A DNA stretch of 64,000 bases, from assembly GCF_010728725.1 (NCBI RefSeq), contig NZ_AP022606.1, positions 1,612,001 through 1,676,000 on the forward strand, read 5' to 3'. The position numbers and the translations under genes were made by a program. The DNA is from Mycobacterium branderi (lineage in GTDB: Bacteria; Actinomycetota; Actinomycetes; Mycobacteriales; Mycobacteriaceae). The notes below the pieces were generated by a model. It was not told where the DNA came from. It saw only the letters and a list, made by a program, of their open reading frames with translations, and did not search any database. Below, piece by piece: positions 1 through 8,185 of the stretch. Position 1 is the stretch's first letter. The number at the start of each line of letters is the position of its first letter.

Positions 1-1
1 C

Positions 2-373
2 ACGCCCGCTTCCGCGGACCGCTCTCGGGCGGTCGTGATGTCGTTTTCGGCAGCCGCGATGTGGCGCATCCGGCGCGCCGCGCCGCTGCTGCCCACGGTG
101 CTGCTCGGCAAGGCGGCCCGATATCTGGGCAGCAGCGCGGCCACCGCCGTCGGCGCCACCGCCGTCGGGCCGTCGATCGCGACCCTGCGTGAGCATCCCG
201 AGCTCGTCGACCGCGCCGCCGCCCAGGGGCGGGCGCTGTACTGCTGGAACGTCGACCACTACGACGACGTCAGATTCTGCCGGGAAGTGGGGGTGGCGTG
301 GCTGGCCACCCGTCACCCCGGCCGCGTCAAAGCGTGGCTGCAGGACGGCCTGACCGGCGCAGGTTTGGACTAG
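2..373 (+). CDS. glpQ1: Glycerophosphodiester phosphodiesterase GlpQ1, C-terminal part (cut by window start)
   Basis: The reading frame is open from base 2 to a TAG at 371-373, so the start lies outside the window and about 123 residues are visible. The segments ATAVGPSIATL, ALYCWNVDHYDDVRFCREVGV and HPGRVKAWL are typical of the C-terminal half of GDPD TIM-barrel enzymes, where the tryptophan/asparagine strand precedes the last helix. The family hydrolyses glycerophosphodiesters to glycerol 3-phosphate and an alcohol. The gene converges on the LytR-CpsA-Psr gene with a gap of three bases. In M. tuberculosis bfrB lies next to glpQ1; it is not here. The catalytic N-terminal residues cannot be checked. 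Confidence 0.85.
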   Translation, partial: TPASADRSRAVVMSFSAAAMWRIRRAAPLLPTVLLGKAARYLGSSAATAVGATAVGPSIATLREHPELVDRAAAQGRALYCWNVDHYDDVRFCREVGVAWLATRHPGRVKAWLQDGLTGAGLD

Positions 374-376
374 TCG

Positions 377-1462
377 CTACGGTTGCCCGGCCGACGGTGC
401 GGGAGCATCGGCGGCCAGCGCGTCGAACAGGTGGGCCGCCGCGTCGTGATCCCAGACCACGACCGAACCGGCGTCGTTGCCGGTGAACTCGCCGATCGGC
501 ACCGTCAGCGCGCTCGTCGAACCGTGCAGTGACCAGCCCAACCGGGCAAGGTCCCACACGTGGTCGCCTGCATCGACGGTCAGGGCGTCGGCGGCCGCAT
601 GCGGCACCGAATACCACCGCCACGGGTTGAGCCACACGGCCGGGCTGGCGGCGCGGTGCAGCAGCGCCGACATGAACTGCCGCTGGTTGGCCATCCGGTC
701 GAGGTCGGCCCGCGGTGTCGCGCGCGTGCGGACGTAGCCGAGCGCGTTGGGCCCGTCGAGCCTCTGGCAACCGGCCGGCAGGCTGATGCCGGCCAGCGGA
801 TCGTCGATCGGCGTGGCGGGGCAGGCGGTGACTCCGCCGAGCGCGTCGACGAGACCGGCGAACCCGCTGAAACCGACTTCGACGTAGTGGTCGAGCCGCA
901 GTCCGGTGGCCTGCTCGACCGTCTGCGCCAACAAGGGCGCACCGCCCATCGCGAAGGCCGCGTTGATCTTGTCGCGGCCGTACCCCGGGACCGGCACATA
1001 GGAGTCGCGCGGAATCGACACCATCGTCGTCGGAGTGGGCGAGCCGATGGCCGGCACGTGGACCAGCAGGATGGTGTCGGTGCGGCCGTTGCCGATGTCG
1101 CCGCCGGTGGCCAACGCCTGCTGCTGCTCGACGGTGAGACCCTGGCGGCTGTCCGACCCGACCAGCAACCAGGTCGTGCCGCGCCCGGCGGCTGGCCGGC
1201 CCGGATAGTCGGCCAGCACCGGCTGGCGGTGCAGGGCGGTGTCCATCCACAGCGCACCGCCGAGGACGCCGGCGGAAAACAGCAGGACCACGATCAGCAG
1301 GCTCAGCGAAACCATTTGACCCCAGGCGCGTTTGCGACGCGGGCGTGGCCTGGCCGGTTGCGCGGGTGGCCGGGGCGCCGGTGGCGGGGGAGGCGGCCGG
1401 CGGTAGCCGGGATCGCGGTGGATCACCGGCGGCGGTTCCCGGCGGGGACGCTGAGCGGTCAT
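377..1462 (-). CDS. LytR-CpsA-Psr (LCP) family cell-wall ligase, membrane anchored
   Basis: Protein of 361 residues. The first 45 residues are proline- and arginine-rich and cytoplasmic, a single membrane helix follows at about 50-72, and the rest is an extracytoplasmic LCP domain with VGSDSRQG, GRTDTILLVH, SIPRDSYV, DKINAAFAMGG and TRATPRADLDRMANQRQFM, the arginine and aspartate positions that bind the lipid pyrophosphate. LCP proteins transfer polymers such as arabinogalactan to peptidoglycan. The frame stays open further upstream, but the ATG at 1462 gives the expected architecture and overlaps the CPBP stop codon (TGATG). To my recollection the M. tuberculosis homologue at this locus (Rv3840) is short, whereas this copy looks full length. 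Confidence 0.87.
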   Translation of the reverse strand: MTAQRPRREPPPVIHRDPGYRRPPPPPPAPRPPAQPARPRPRRKRAWGQMVSLSLLIVVLLFSAGVLGGALWMDTALHRQPVLADYPGRPAAGRGTTWLLVGSDSRQGLTVEQQQALATGGDIGNGRTDTILLVHVPAIGSPTPTTMVSIPRDSYVPVPGYGRDKINAAFAMGGAPLLAQTVEQATGLRLDHYVEVGFSGFAGLVDALGGVTACPATPIDDPLAGISLPAGCQRLDGPNALGYVRTRATPRADLDRMANQRQFMSALLHRAASPAVWLNPWRWYSVPHAAADALTVDAGDHVWDLARLGWSLHGSTSALTVPIGEFTGNDAGSVVVWDHDAAAHLFDALAADAPAPSAGQP

Positions 1463-2223
1463 CAGTGCAACCACCCGAGGTGACCGCGAAGCAGGGCGTA
1501 GCCGACGAACGCCACGCTGTCGATCAGGCCGTGGGCGATCACCAGCGGCCACAGCCGACCGGTGCGCTGCCAGACATAGCCGAACACCAGCCCCATCGCC
1601 AGGTTGCCCAGGCCCGCGCCGAAACCCTGGTAGAGGTGGTAGGCGCCGCGCAACAGGCTCGAGTACACCAGCGCCGCCCCAGCGGACACATCCAGCTGCC
1701 GCAGCCGGGTGATCAGGTAGCCGACGACGACGACCTCCTCGGCCCAGCCGTTGGCGAACGCGGCGGCCACCAGCATCGGGATGCGCCACCAGGTGTCGCT
1801 CAGACTCGACGGGATCACCGAAGCGTTGAGGCCCAGCATCCGCGCCACCACGTAGAGCCCGAGCCCGGGCAGCCCGATCAACGCTGCCAGGCCGACGCCG
1901 CCGCCCAGATCGGCGCGCCAGGCAAACCGCCCCAGGCCGATCGCGGCGGGGCGTAAACCGCCACGCCACAGCAGGTACAGCCCGAGGCCGCCCCAGGCGA
2001 TAAGCTGCGCGACGAACGCCGCGTTCAGTCCGAGGTCGACCAGGTCGAAGTAGGACCGGCGCGGGTTGAGCGGAATCCGCTGGGCGCTCAGATTGCGCAG
2101 GACCGCGTCGGTGAGTTCCAGGATCGCGGTGATCGCGCTGACGCCGAAGGTGACGCCCAGGACGACGACGACCTCGATGCGCAGCGCTCGTCGCTGCACC
2201 AACTGGTCCTCGGGCGCGGTCAC
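1462..2223 (-). CDS. CPBP family intramembrane metalloprotease-like protein
   Basis: Protein of 253 residues with about six to eight hydrophobic segments. CPBP (Abi/Rce1-like) signatures are visible: a glutamate pair in GWAEEVVVVGYL near residues 162-163, a histidine in RGAYHLYQG near 196, a small-residue helix GNLAMGLVFG, and a last histidine in VIAHGLIDS near 231. The usual EExxxR motif lacks its arginine (valine there), so proteolytic activity is uncertain. GTG start at 2223. It is translationally coupled to the downstream LCP gene, which suggests a shared role at the envelope. Substrate unknown. Confidence 0.75.
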   Translation of the reverse strand: MTAPEDQLVQRRALRIEVVVVLGVTFGVSAITAILELTDAVLRNLSAQRIPLNPRRSYFDLVDLGLNAAFVAQLIAWGGLGLYLLWRGGLRPAAIGLGRFAWRADLGGGVGLAALIGLPGLGLYVVARMLGLNASVIPSSLSDTWWRIPMLVAAAFANGWAEEVVVVGYLITRLRQLDVSAGAALVYSSLLRGAYHLYQGFGAGLGNLAMGLVFGYVWQRTGRLWPLVIAHGLIDSVAFVGYALLRGHLGWLH

Positions 2224-2250
2224 CTCGACACGGTAACCGGACCTCGGCGG

Positions 2251-3030
2251 CTAGTCGCGGCGCGCTCGCAGGCCGTTGACGAACGGGCAGCCCATCAGCA
2301 CCCGGATGGCCTGGCTGAGGCCCACCACGTCGTCGACCGGCTTACGGAACGGCAGCCGCACGTCCCTGTCGCCGTCGGCGGATTCGATGCGCAGCCGCAC
2401 GCCGTAGCGGTCGATGCCCAGCGGCCGCACGTCCCCGCGACGCAGCCGGGCGGGCAGCCGCGAGGCCAGCCGGGCGACGACATCGCGATGCGCGCTGTCC
2501 AGGTGACGAATCCAGCACGACTCGAGCGCGCAGAACGGGTCCGGCCGGGCGGCCAGCAGGGCCGCCACCCCGACGGACTCGGCGCCGGTGGCATCGGTCA
2601 CCACCACCGAGTCGACCTCGAGGCGCAGCAGCGCATAACGGGTATCGCCGTCGACGGGCGGGCCCGACGCCGCCGTCTGCACTTGCAGCAGCGCCGGATT
2701 CGGGTCCTCGGTGGCGATCAGGTCGAGCATGGCGGGCACTGCGGGCATCGGCACCTGCTGGAGTCGCCCACGGATCCACACCAGTGAGCGCACCGGCTCA
2801 CGCAGCGGCAGCGGCGCATAGTCGGCCAGTTCCAGCACCGCCTGCGCCCCCGACGGCGCGGCCGCGTCGAGCGGGGCCGCGACGGCGAACGACCCGTCTC
2901 TCAGCAGGTGATGCAGCGGCGTGGTGACCGGCTCGGCACCCTCGATCGCCAGCAGCGCGCCGTCGGCCCGGATGCAGGTGCTGCGGATCCGCTCGGCGGT
3001 CGTCGGCGCGGCGCAAGGAGCGAGGGTCAT
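2251..3030 (-). CDS. DUF2470 domain protein, iron-regulated
   Basis: Protein of 259 residues. The C-terminal third (about 170-255), with CWIRHLDSAHRDVVARL and PFRKPVDDVVGLSQAIRVLM, fits the DUF2470 domain found at the end of haem-utilisation and FMN-binding split-barrel proteins. The N-terminal part looks like a degenerate split barrel. The ATG at 3030 is preceded on the minus strand by AGAAGGA at a suitable distance. A near-perfect IdeR iron box lies just upstream, so expression under iron starvation is expected, in line with the iron-responsive Rv3839 of M. tuberculosis. The gene is divergent from pheA. A role in haem or iron handling is inferred; no catalytic residues were identified. Confidence 0.75.
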   Translation of the reverse strand: MTLAPCAAPTTAERIRSTCIRADGALLAIEGAEPVTTPLHHLLRDGSFAVAAPLDAAAPSGAQAVLELADYAPLPLREPVRSLVWIRGRLQQVPMPAVPAMLDLIATEDPNPALLQVQTAASGPPVDGDTRYALLRLEVDSVVVTDATGAESVGVAALLAARPDPFCALESCWIRHLDSAHRDVVARLASRLPARLRRGDVRPLGIDRYGVRLRIESADGDRDVRLPFRKPVDDVVGLSQAIRVLMGCPFVNGLRARRD

Positions 3031-3048
3031 CGATCACCATCCTTCTAG

Positions 3049-3067
3049 TGAGGTAAGCCTAACTTAA
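3049..3067 (-). promoter_or_regulatory. Iron box, probable IdeR (DtxR family) operator
   Basis: The minus-strand 19-mer TTAAGTTAGGCTTACCTCA matches the IdeR consensus TTAGGTTAGGCTAACCTAA at 16 of 19 positions and keeps the dyad. It lies 19 bases upstream of the DUF2470 start and 51 bases upstream of the pheA start, in the divergent promoter region. Repression of the DUF2470 gene by Fe-IdeR is the likely effect; an effect on pheA is possible but less likely. Confidence 0.8.
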
Positions 3068-3117
3068 CTAGATCGCGGCGAACGGCGCAAGCCTCGGCAC
3101 CCGATAGGGTTTTGGTC

Positions 3118-4041
3118 GTGGCCCGCATCGCGTATCTCGGTCCTGAAGGGACGTTCACCGAGGCGGCGCTGTTGCGGATGGCCGACGCCGGCATGATTCC
3201 GCAGCGCGGCACGGACGCCGTCGAGCCGTTACCGACGGAGAGCACGCCGGCGGCTCTGGATGCCGTGCGGGGCGGCGAGGTCGACTACGCGTGCGTGCCG
3301 ATCGAGAACTCGATCGACGGCTCGGTGATGCCGACACTGGACAGCCTCGCGATGGGATCGCCGCTGCAGGTGTTCGCCGAGATCACGTTGGACGTGGCGT
3401 TTTCCATCGTGGTCAAACCCGGCCGCAGTGCCGACGAGGTGCGCACGCTGGCCGCCTTCCCGGTCGCGGCCGCGCAGGTGCGACGGTGGGTCGCCGCGCA
3501 TCTGCCCGGCGTCGAGCTGCGCCCGGCCAACTCCAACGCCGACGCCGCGCAACAGGTCGCCGACGGCGTGGTGGACGCCGCCGTGAGCTCGCCGCTGGCC
3601 GCCGCCTATCGCGGGCTGGCGACGTTGGCCGACGGTGTCGTCGACGAAGCCAACGCCCGCACTCGCTTCGTCCTGGCCGGCCCACCGGGCCCGCCGCCGG
3701 CCCGCACGGGCGCCGACCGCACGTCGGTGATCTTGCGGATCGACAACGCGCCGGGGGCGCTGGTGGCCGCGCTGTCCGAAGTGGGGATCCGCGACATCGA
3801 CCTGACCCGGATCGAATCACGGCCCACCCGAACGGAGTTGGGCACCTACGTATTTTTCCTGGACTGGGTCGGCCACATCGACGACGACGCGATCGCCGAG
3901 GCACTCAAGGCGCTTTACCGTCGTTGTGCGGATGTGCGCTATCTGGGTTCCTGGCCGACGGGAGTGGCCGCCGGCGTGCCCCCGCCGCAATTGGACGAGG
4001 CCTCGCGTTGGCTGGCGCAGTTGCGGGAGCCGCGGCGATGA
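3118..4041 (+). CDS. pheA: Prephenate dehydratase
   Basis: Protein of 307 residues that converts prephenate to phenylpyruvate in phenylalanine synthesis. The N-terminal periplasmic-binding-like catalytic domain starts with RIAYLGPEGTFTEAAL and includes YACVPIENSIDGSV and AARTRFVL-type segments. An ACT regulatory domain follows from about residue 195 with NAPGALVAAL, the diagnostic DLTRIESRPTR and FFLDWVGH, consistent with allosteric control by phenylalanine. I chose GTG 3118 because it places RIAYLGPEG as in homologues; a TTG six bases upstream (3112) is in frame. The stop overlaps the start of the phosphatase gene (ATGA), so the two are probably co-translated. Confidence 0.93.
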   Translation: MARIAYLGPEGTFTEAALLRMADAGMIPQRGTDAVEPLPTESTPAALDAVRGGEVDYACVPIENSIDGSVMPTLDSLAMGSPLQVFAEITLDVAFSIVVKPGRSADEVRTLAAFPVAAAQVRRWVAAHLPGVELRPANSNADAAQQVADGVVDAAVSSPLAAAYRGLATLADGVVDEANARTRFVLAGPPGPPPARTGADRTSVILRIDNAPGALVAALSEVGIRDIDLTRIESRPTRTELGTYVFFLDWVGHIDDDAIAEALKALYRRCADVRYLGSWPTGVAAGVPPPQLDEASRWLAQLREPRR

Positions 4042-4727
4042 GCGGTCGGCTGATTTTGGTGCGGCACGGCCAGTCCTACGGCAACGTCGACCGCCGGTTG
4101 GACACGCGCCCGCCCGGAACCGAGTTGACCCCGTTGGGCCGCGATCAGGCCCGGGCGTTCGGCCGTAACGGTCTGCGCCGGCCCGGGCTCCTTGTGCATT
4201 CGGTGGCCTTGCGGGCGGCTCAGACCGCGGCCGAGATCAGCACCGAGGTCAATGTGCCGGCCCAGGAAGTCGCGGGCATCCACGAAGTTCAGGTCGGCGA
4301 TCTGGAAGACCGCAGCGACGACGACGCCGTTGCCGCATTCAACGCAATCTACGAGCGCTGGCACAAGGGCGAGCTCGACGTGCCGCTGCCGGGCGGGGAG
4401 AGCGCCGAGCAGGTGCTGGACCGCTACGTGCCGGTGCTGACCGACCTGCGGATGCGCTATCTCGACAACGACGACTGGACCAGCGACATCGTCGTCGTCA
4501 GCCACGGCGCGGCCATCCGGCTGACCGCGGCGGTGCTGGCCGGGGTCGACGGCAGCTTCGTCGTGGACCACCACCTGGGCAACGCCGAGTCGGTGGTGCT
4601 GACGCCGGTCACCGACGGACGCTGGAGCTGCGTGCAGTGGGGCACGCTGACACCGCCGTTCTACCCGGAGCCGGGGGCCACCCCCGTCGCCGACGCCGTG
4701 GAATCCGACACCGACCCGATGGGCTGA
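4038..4727 (+). CDS. Histidine phosphatase (phosphoglycerate mutase-like) family protein
   Basis: Protein of 229 residues. The catalytic RHG motif is at LVRHGQSYGNVD near the N-terminus, the second core histidine is in VVVSHGAAIRL, and an acidic residue lies in VGDLEDRSDDD. The family includes broad-specificity phosphatases and mutases; the substrate cannot be read from the sequence. ATG 4038 overlaps the pheA stop codon by four bases, which sets the start and suggests an operon with pheA (the Rv3838c-Rv3837c pair in M. tuberculosis). Confidence 0.87.
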   Translation: MSGRLILVRHGQSYGNVDRRLDTRPPGTELTPLGRDQARAFGRNGLRRPGLLVHSVALRAAQTAAEISTEVNVPAQEVAGIHEVQVGDLEDRSDDDAVAAFNAIYERWHKGELDVPLPGGESAEQVLDRYVPVLTDLRMRYLDNDDWTSDIVVVSHGAAIRLTAAVLAGVDGSFVVDHHLGNAESVVLTPVTDGRWSCVQWGTLTPPFYPEPGATPVADAVESDTDPMG

Positions 4728-4728
4728 C

Positions 4729-4920
4729 TCAGACTGCGAGCGCCGTGGCCTCGGCGCATCCGCAGCCGACCGCGTCGCAGTCGACGACGAAGACGTGCGG
4801 CAGCAGCTCTGGGCTGGTGCAGCCGTCCTCGGTGCACTCCGACCGGCGCAGCGAATGGCGGATGACGCTGCCGTGGCAGTGATCCAAGCCTGCCCGGCAG
4901 TCGCGGCAGCTTGTGTCCAT
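4729..4920 (-). CDS. Small cysteine-rich protein of unknown function
   Basis: Protein of 63 residues with eight cysteines and several histidines: TSCRDCRAGLDHCHGS, SECTEDGCTS and VDCDAVGCGCAE. The CxxC, HC and CGC groupings suggest metal binding (zinc or Fe-S), but I recognise no named family. ATG start at 4920. The gene runs opposite to the phosphatase gene and ends one base beyond its stop. The composition is non-random and the other frames here are poor, so I regard it as real. Function unknown. Confidence 0.6.
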   Translation of the reverse strand: MDTSCRDCRAGLDHCHGSVIRHSLRRSECTEDGCTSPELLPHVFVVDCDAVGCGCAEATALAV

Positions 4921-5024
4921 GGCCTGTTCTTAGCACCCGGCCCCGACAGATCCGGGCTGACACGCTCGCGTGCTCGCGGCGTAATCGGTTCGACCGTGCA
5001 TCCTGACGACCGCCTTCGCCGAAC

Positions 5025-5070
5025 GTGCATCCTGGGCGGGAAAATCGCCAAAATCCCGCCCCCAGTGCAC
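5025..5070 (-). terminator. Long imperfect hairpin between two minus-strand genes
   Basis: GGGCGGGA at 5034-5041 pairs with TCCCGCCC at 5054-5061 around a 12-base AT-containing loop, and after an internal mismatch GTGCA at 5025-5029 pairs with TGCAC at 5066-5070. It lies 29 bases beyond the metallopeptidase stop in the direction of minus-strand transcription, so it could end that operon. There is no clear U-tract, which is usual for mycobacteria. The rest of the 4921-5098 gap shows only a repeated CGTGCATCCTG motif. Confidence 0.45.
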
Positions 5071-5098
5071 ACTCGATGCAACGCCTGCCCGGCGCCTA

Positions 5099-5449
5099 TC
5101 AGGCCCAGCCCAATTCGTGCAGCCGATGGTCGTCGATGCCGAAATGATGGGCGATCTCGTGGATCACGGTGACCTTCACCTCGTCGACGACCTCGTCGTC
5201 GGAGTCGCAGATGTCCAGCAGCGCGTCCCGGTAGATCGTGATGGTGTCCGGCAGCGACCCGGCGTAGTTGGAGTCCCGCTCGGTCAGCGCGACACCTTCG
5301 TACAGTCCGAGCAGATCGGCGTCGTCGGGATGACGGTCGGAAACCAGCACGACGACGTTGTCCATCACCGCGGCCAGCTCGGGCGGAATGAGGTCCAGCG
5401 CGTCGGAGACCAGCTCGTCGAACCGCTGCGGATCCATCCGCACGGCCAT
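5099..5449 (-). CDS. Small zincin-like metallopeptidase family protein
   Basis: Protein of 116 residues with the metal-binding motif HEIAHHFGI (HExxH at 97-101) and a downstream HRLHELGW. This is the compact MpaA/DUF1025-type 'metallopeptidase family' found in actinobacteria. The frame stays open upstream, but that extension is arginine- and proline-rich shadow of the neighbouring gene; ATG 5449 lies five bases past the stop of the septum-formation-like gene and gives the family length. The two genes form an operon. Substrate unknown; the lack of a signal peptide suggests it is cytoplasmic. Confidence 0.78.
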   Translation of the reverse strand: MAVRMDPQRFDELVSDALDLIPPELAAVMDNVVVLVSDRHPDDADLLGLYEGVALTERDSNYAGSLPDTITIYRDALLDICDSDDEVVDEVKVTVIHEIAHHFGIDDHRLHELGWA

Positions 5450-5453
5450 CCGG

Positions 5454-6818
5454 CTAGCCCGCCGGCGGCGGTGGCGGTGGTGCCGGGGCTTCGGGCGGCG
5501 GGGGCGGCGGCGCCTCGGGGGCCGGCGGAGCTGGCGGCGGCGGTGCCGGGGCTTCCGGTGGTGGGGGCGGCGCGGCCGGTTGCTGGGGTGCGGGCGCGGC
5601 CGGCTGCTGCTGTTGCGGGGCAGGGGGGCCCGGCTGCTGCGGCAAGTGCTCGTTGCCCTGTCGTTGCTGCGAGGTGCTCGACCCGCCCGACGAGCCACCC
5701 GACGACCCCGACGACGAGGCGGCGCTGCCGGCGTTGGGTGCGGGCATCGGGATCGGCGGCAGGTTGAGCCGCTCCTCCGGAATGTCGGGCGGCGGAACCG
5801 GCGGCTGGCCGTTGATCAGCAGCGGTCCTTTGGCGCTGTTCAGCAGCGTCGCCCAGCCGCCGTTGCCCAGGGTCGCTCCGATGCTGCAGGCGACCTCGCG
5901 GCTGCCGGCCGACCAGCTGGGCAGCGACAGCGTGTTGTAGATCAGCGTCAGCGTCGTGCTGCGCAACTGGACGGGCGCCAGGTAGGCATCGGTGAGCCGG
6001 GTGCAGGACTCCTTGATGAACGCGTCCTGTTCGGGGTCGGGCGGTAGCCCCTCGGGGAACTTGGCCATCAGGTTGACCGTGCCGGTGACCTCCATCGCGT
6101 GCGGCACGACGCAGTCGACCGGGACGTCGGTGGGCTGGTTGGTCGACGGGTCGATCCCCAGGCAGGTGCCGTCCGGCCACACCCGCGATTGGTCGAGGTC
6201 GGCGACCTTGCCCTTGAAGGCCTGCTGCTGGTTGCCGGCACCCGGCAGCTGCAGGCCGCACAGCATCCGGCGCTCACCGTGCTGGCGCCACGCCTTGTCG
6301 CCGGACCACAGCATGCTGATGGTGAACTTGCTGCTCGGATCGAATTTGGTGCCCAGGTAGCGGTGCACGGCCGACTCGCACTGCTCCTGGCTGATCTGCT
6401 CGATGCGCGCGGCCGAAGGTGGCGCGGCGTCGGGCCCGTACTCCGAGCCGGGGAAGGTCCGCATGTCGACCGACTCGGCGACCTCGAAGCGGTGCTCCTC
6501 CTTGCAGTCGACAATGGTCGCGGCCTCCGGCGTGCGATCCGGCCACATCAGACAATCGCCGCTGCCGGCGTGGTTGAAGGCGTCGTTGCCCTTGGCGCCG
6601 GTACTGGGCACCGGGTCGATGTAGCCGGACAGTCGCCCGCGGTCGCCGGAGATCGGCAGCGCGACGACGATGCCGGCGATCAGCAGCCCACCCAGCGCGG
6701 TCAGCAACAACGCGCGCCGCGTCGCCGTGGCATGCAAAGTGTGCAGCCACCCGAACCGGGCCAGCCGGGATTCCGGCCGTCCGGCGGGCGAATCGTGCTG
6801 CTCGGGTGCGTCCAACAT
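5454..6818 (-). CDS. Membrane-anchored septum-formation family protein with proline-rich tail
   Basis: Protein of 454 residues. A cytoplasmic N-terminus of about 33 residues is followed by one membrane helix near 34-55 (ALLLTALGGLLIAGIVVALP). The extracytoplasmic part has paired cysteines in GDCLMWPD, IVDCKEEHRFEV, EQCESAVHRYL, DGTCLGID and VDCVVPHAMEV, arranged as two septum-formation-type repeats. The last 90 or so residues are serine/glycine- and then proline/alanine-rich and likely span the wall. It matches the Rv3835-type protein next to serS. The exact role is unknown; the family name comes from an actinobacterial septation domain. Confidence 0.78.
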   Translation of the reverse strand: MLDAPEQHDSPAGRPESRLARFGWLHTLHATATRRALLLTALGGLLIAGIVVALPISGDRGRLSGYIDPVPSTGAKGNDAFNHAGSGDCLMWPDRTPEAATIVDCKEEHRFEVAESVDMRTFPGSEYGPDAAPPSAARIEQISQEQCESAVHRYLGTKFDPSSKFTISMLWSGDKAWRQHGERRMLCGLQLPGAGNQQQAFKGKVADLDQSRVWPDGTCLGIDPSTNQPTDVPVDCVVPHAMEVTGTVNLMAKFPEGLPPDPEQDAFIKESCTRLTDAYLAPVQLRSTTLTLIYNTLSLPSWSAGSREVACSIGATLGNGGWATLLNSAKGPLLINGQPPVPPPDIPEERLNLPPIPMPAPNAGSAASSSGSSGGSSGGSSTSQQRQGNEHLPQQPGPPAPQQQQPAAPAPQQPAAPPPPPEAPAPPPPAPPAPEAPPPPPPEAPAPPPPPPAG

Positions 6819-6925
6819 TGGCTCTATTCTGACAGGCCCGACGCACCCCGTGACACTTGATGCAGATGTTGCTTACCGGGGTGCGGGCGGCGGGCCGGCC
6901 GCGAGCAAAAGTAGGGTCGTAGGCC

Positions 6926-8185
6926 GTGATCGACCTGAAGCTGCTGCGCGAAGACCCGGACGCCGTTCGCCGCTCCCAGATCAGCCGCGGCGAGGATCCC
7001 GCACTGGTCGACACGCTGCTGGCCGCCGACGCCGCCCGGCGCAAGGCCATCGCGACCGCGGATTCACTGCGCGCCGAGCAGAAGGCGGCCAGCAAGAAGG
7101 TGGGCGCCGCATCGCCCGACGAGCGGCCGGCACTGCTCCAACGGGCCAAGGAGCTGGCCGAGCGGGTCAAGGCCGCCGAGGCCGAGCAGTCCGAGGCCGA
7201 GGCGGCATTCACCGCGGCGTACATGGCGATCTCCAACGTCATCCTCGACGGGGTGCCGGCCGGCGGCGAGGACGACTACGCCGTCCTCGATGTCGTCGGC
7301 GAGCCGGCCGCGATCGAAAACCCAAGGGACCATTTGGAACTGGGCGAGTCGCTGGGCCTGATCGACATGGAGCGCGGCGCCAAGGTGTCGGGTTCGCGGT
7401 TTTATTTCCTGACCGGCCGTGGTGCGCTGCTGCAACTCGGGCTGCTGCAACTTGCCGTGCGGCTGGCCGTCGACAACGGCTTCATCCCGATGATCCCGCC
7501 GGTGCTGGTCCGCCCGGATGTCATGTCCGGCACCGGCTTTCTCGGCGCGCACGCCGAGGAGGTGTATCACCTCGACGCCGACGACCTCTACCTCGTCGGC
7601 ACCTCCGAGGTGCCGCTGGCCGGTTATCACGCCGACGAGATCCTCGACTTGTCCGGCGGGCCGCTGCGCTACGCCGGCTGGTCGTCGTGCTTTCGCCGGG
7701 AAGCCGGCAGCCACGGCAAAGACACCCGCGGCATCATCCGCGTGCACCAGTTCGACAAGGTCGAGGGGTTCGTCTACTGCACACCCGCCGAGGCCGAAGC
7801 CGAGCATCAGCGGCTGCTCGGCTGGCAGCGCGAGATGCTGGCCCGCATCGAGGTGCCGTATCGCGTGATCGACGTCGCCGCAGGGGATCTCGGCTCGTCG
7901 GCGGCCCGCAAATTCGACTGCGAGGCATGGATTCCCACCCAAGGCGCCTACCGCGAGCTGACCTCGACGTCGAACTGCACCACGTTCCAGGCCCGCCGGC
8001 TCGCCACCCGCTACCGGGACGAGAACGGCAAGCCGCAGATCGCCGCCACCCTCAACGGCACCTTGGCCACCACCCGCTGGCTTGTCGCCATCCTGGAAAA
8101 CCACCAGCGGCCCGACGGCAGCGTGCGGGTCCCCGACGCGCTGGTGCCGTTCGTGGGCGCCGAGGTGTTCGAGCCAGTCGGCTAG
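6926..8185 (+). CDS. serS: Seryl-tRNA synthetase
   Basis: Protein of 419 residues that charges tRNA-Ser. The N-terminal coiled-coil arm (about 25-105, with [13 protein letters not shown]) binds the long variable arm of tRNA-Ser. The class II core shows motif 2 around [22 protein letters not shown], the serine-binding TSEVPL, and motif 3 near [23 protein letters not shown] start at 6926, which gives the family's usual N-terminus [11 protein letters not shown]. Its TAG stop shares the CTAG tetranucleotide with the stop of the convergent AraC gene. Confidence 0.96.
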   Translation: MIDLKLLREDPDAVRRSQISRGEDPALVDTLLAADAARRKAIATADSLRAEQKAASKKVGAASPDERPALLQRAKELAERVKAAEAEQSEAEAAFTAAYMAISNVILDGVPAGGEDDYAVLDVVGEPAAIENPRDHLELGESLGLIDMERGAKVSGSRFYFLTGRGALLQLGLLQLAVRLAVDNGFIPMIPPVLVRPDVMSGTGFLGAHAEEVYHLDADDLYLVGTSEVPLAGYHADEILDLSGGPLRYAGWSSCFRREAGSHGKDTRGIIRVHQFDKVEGFVYCTPAEAEAEHQRLLGWQREMLARIEVPYRVIDVAAGDLGSSAARKFDCEAWIPTQGAYRELTSTSNCTTFQARRLATRYRDENGKPQIAATLNGTLATTRWLVAILENHQRPDGSVRVPDALVPFVGAEVFEPVG

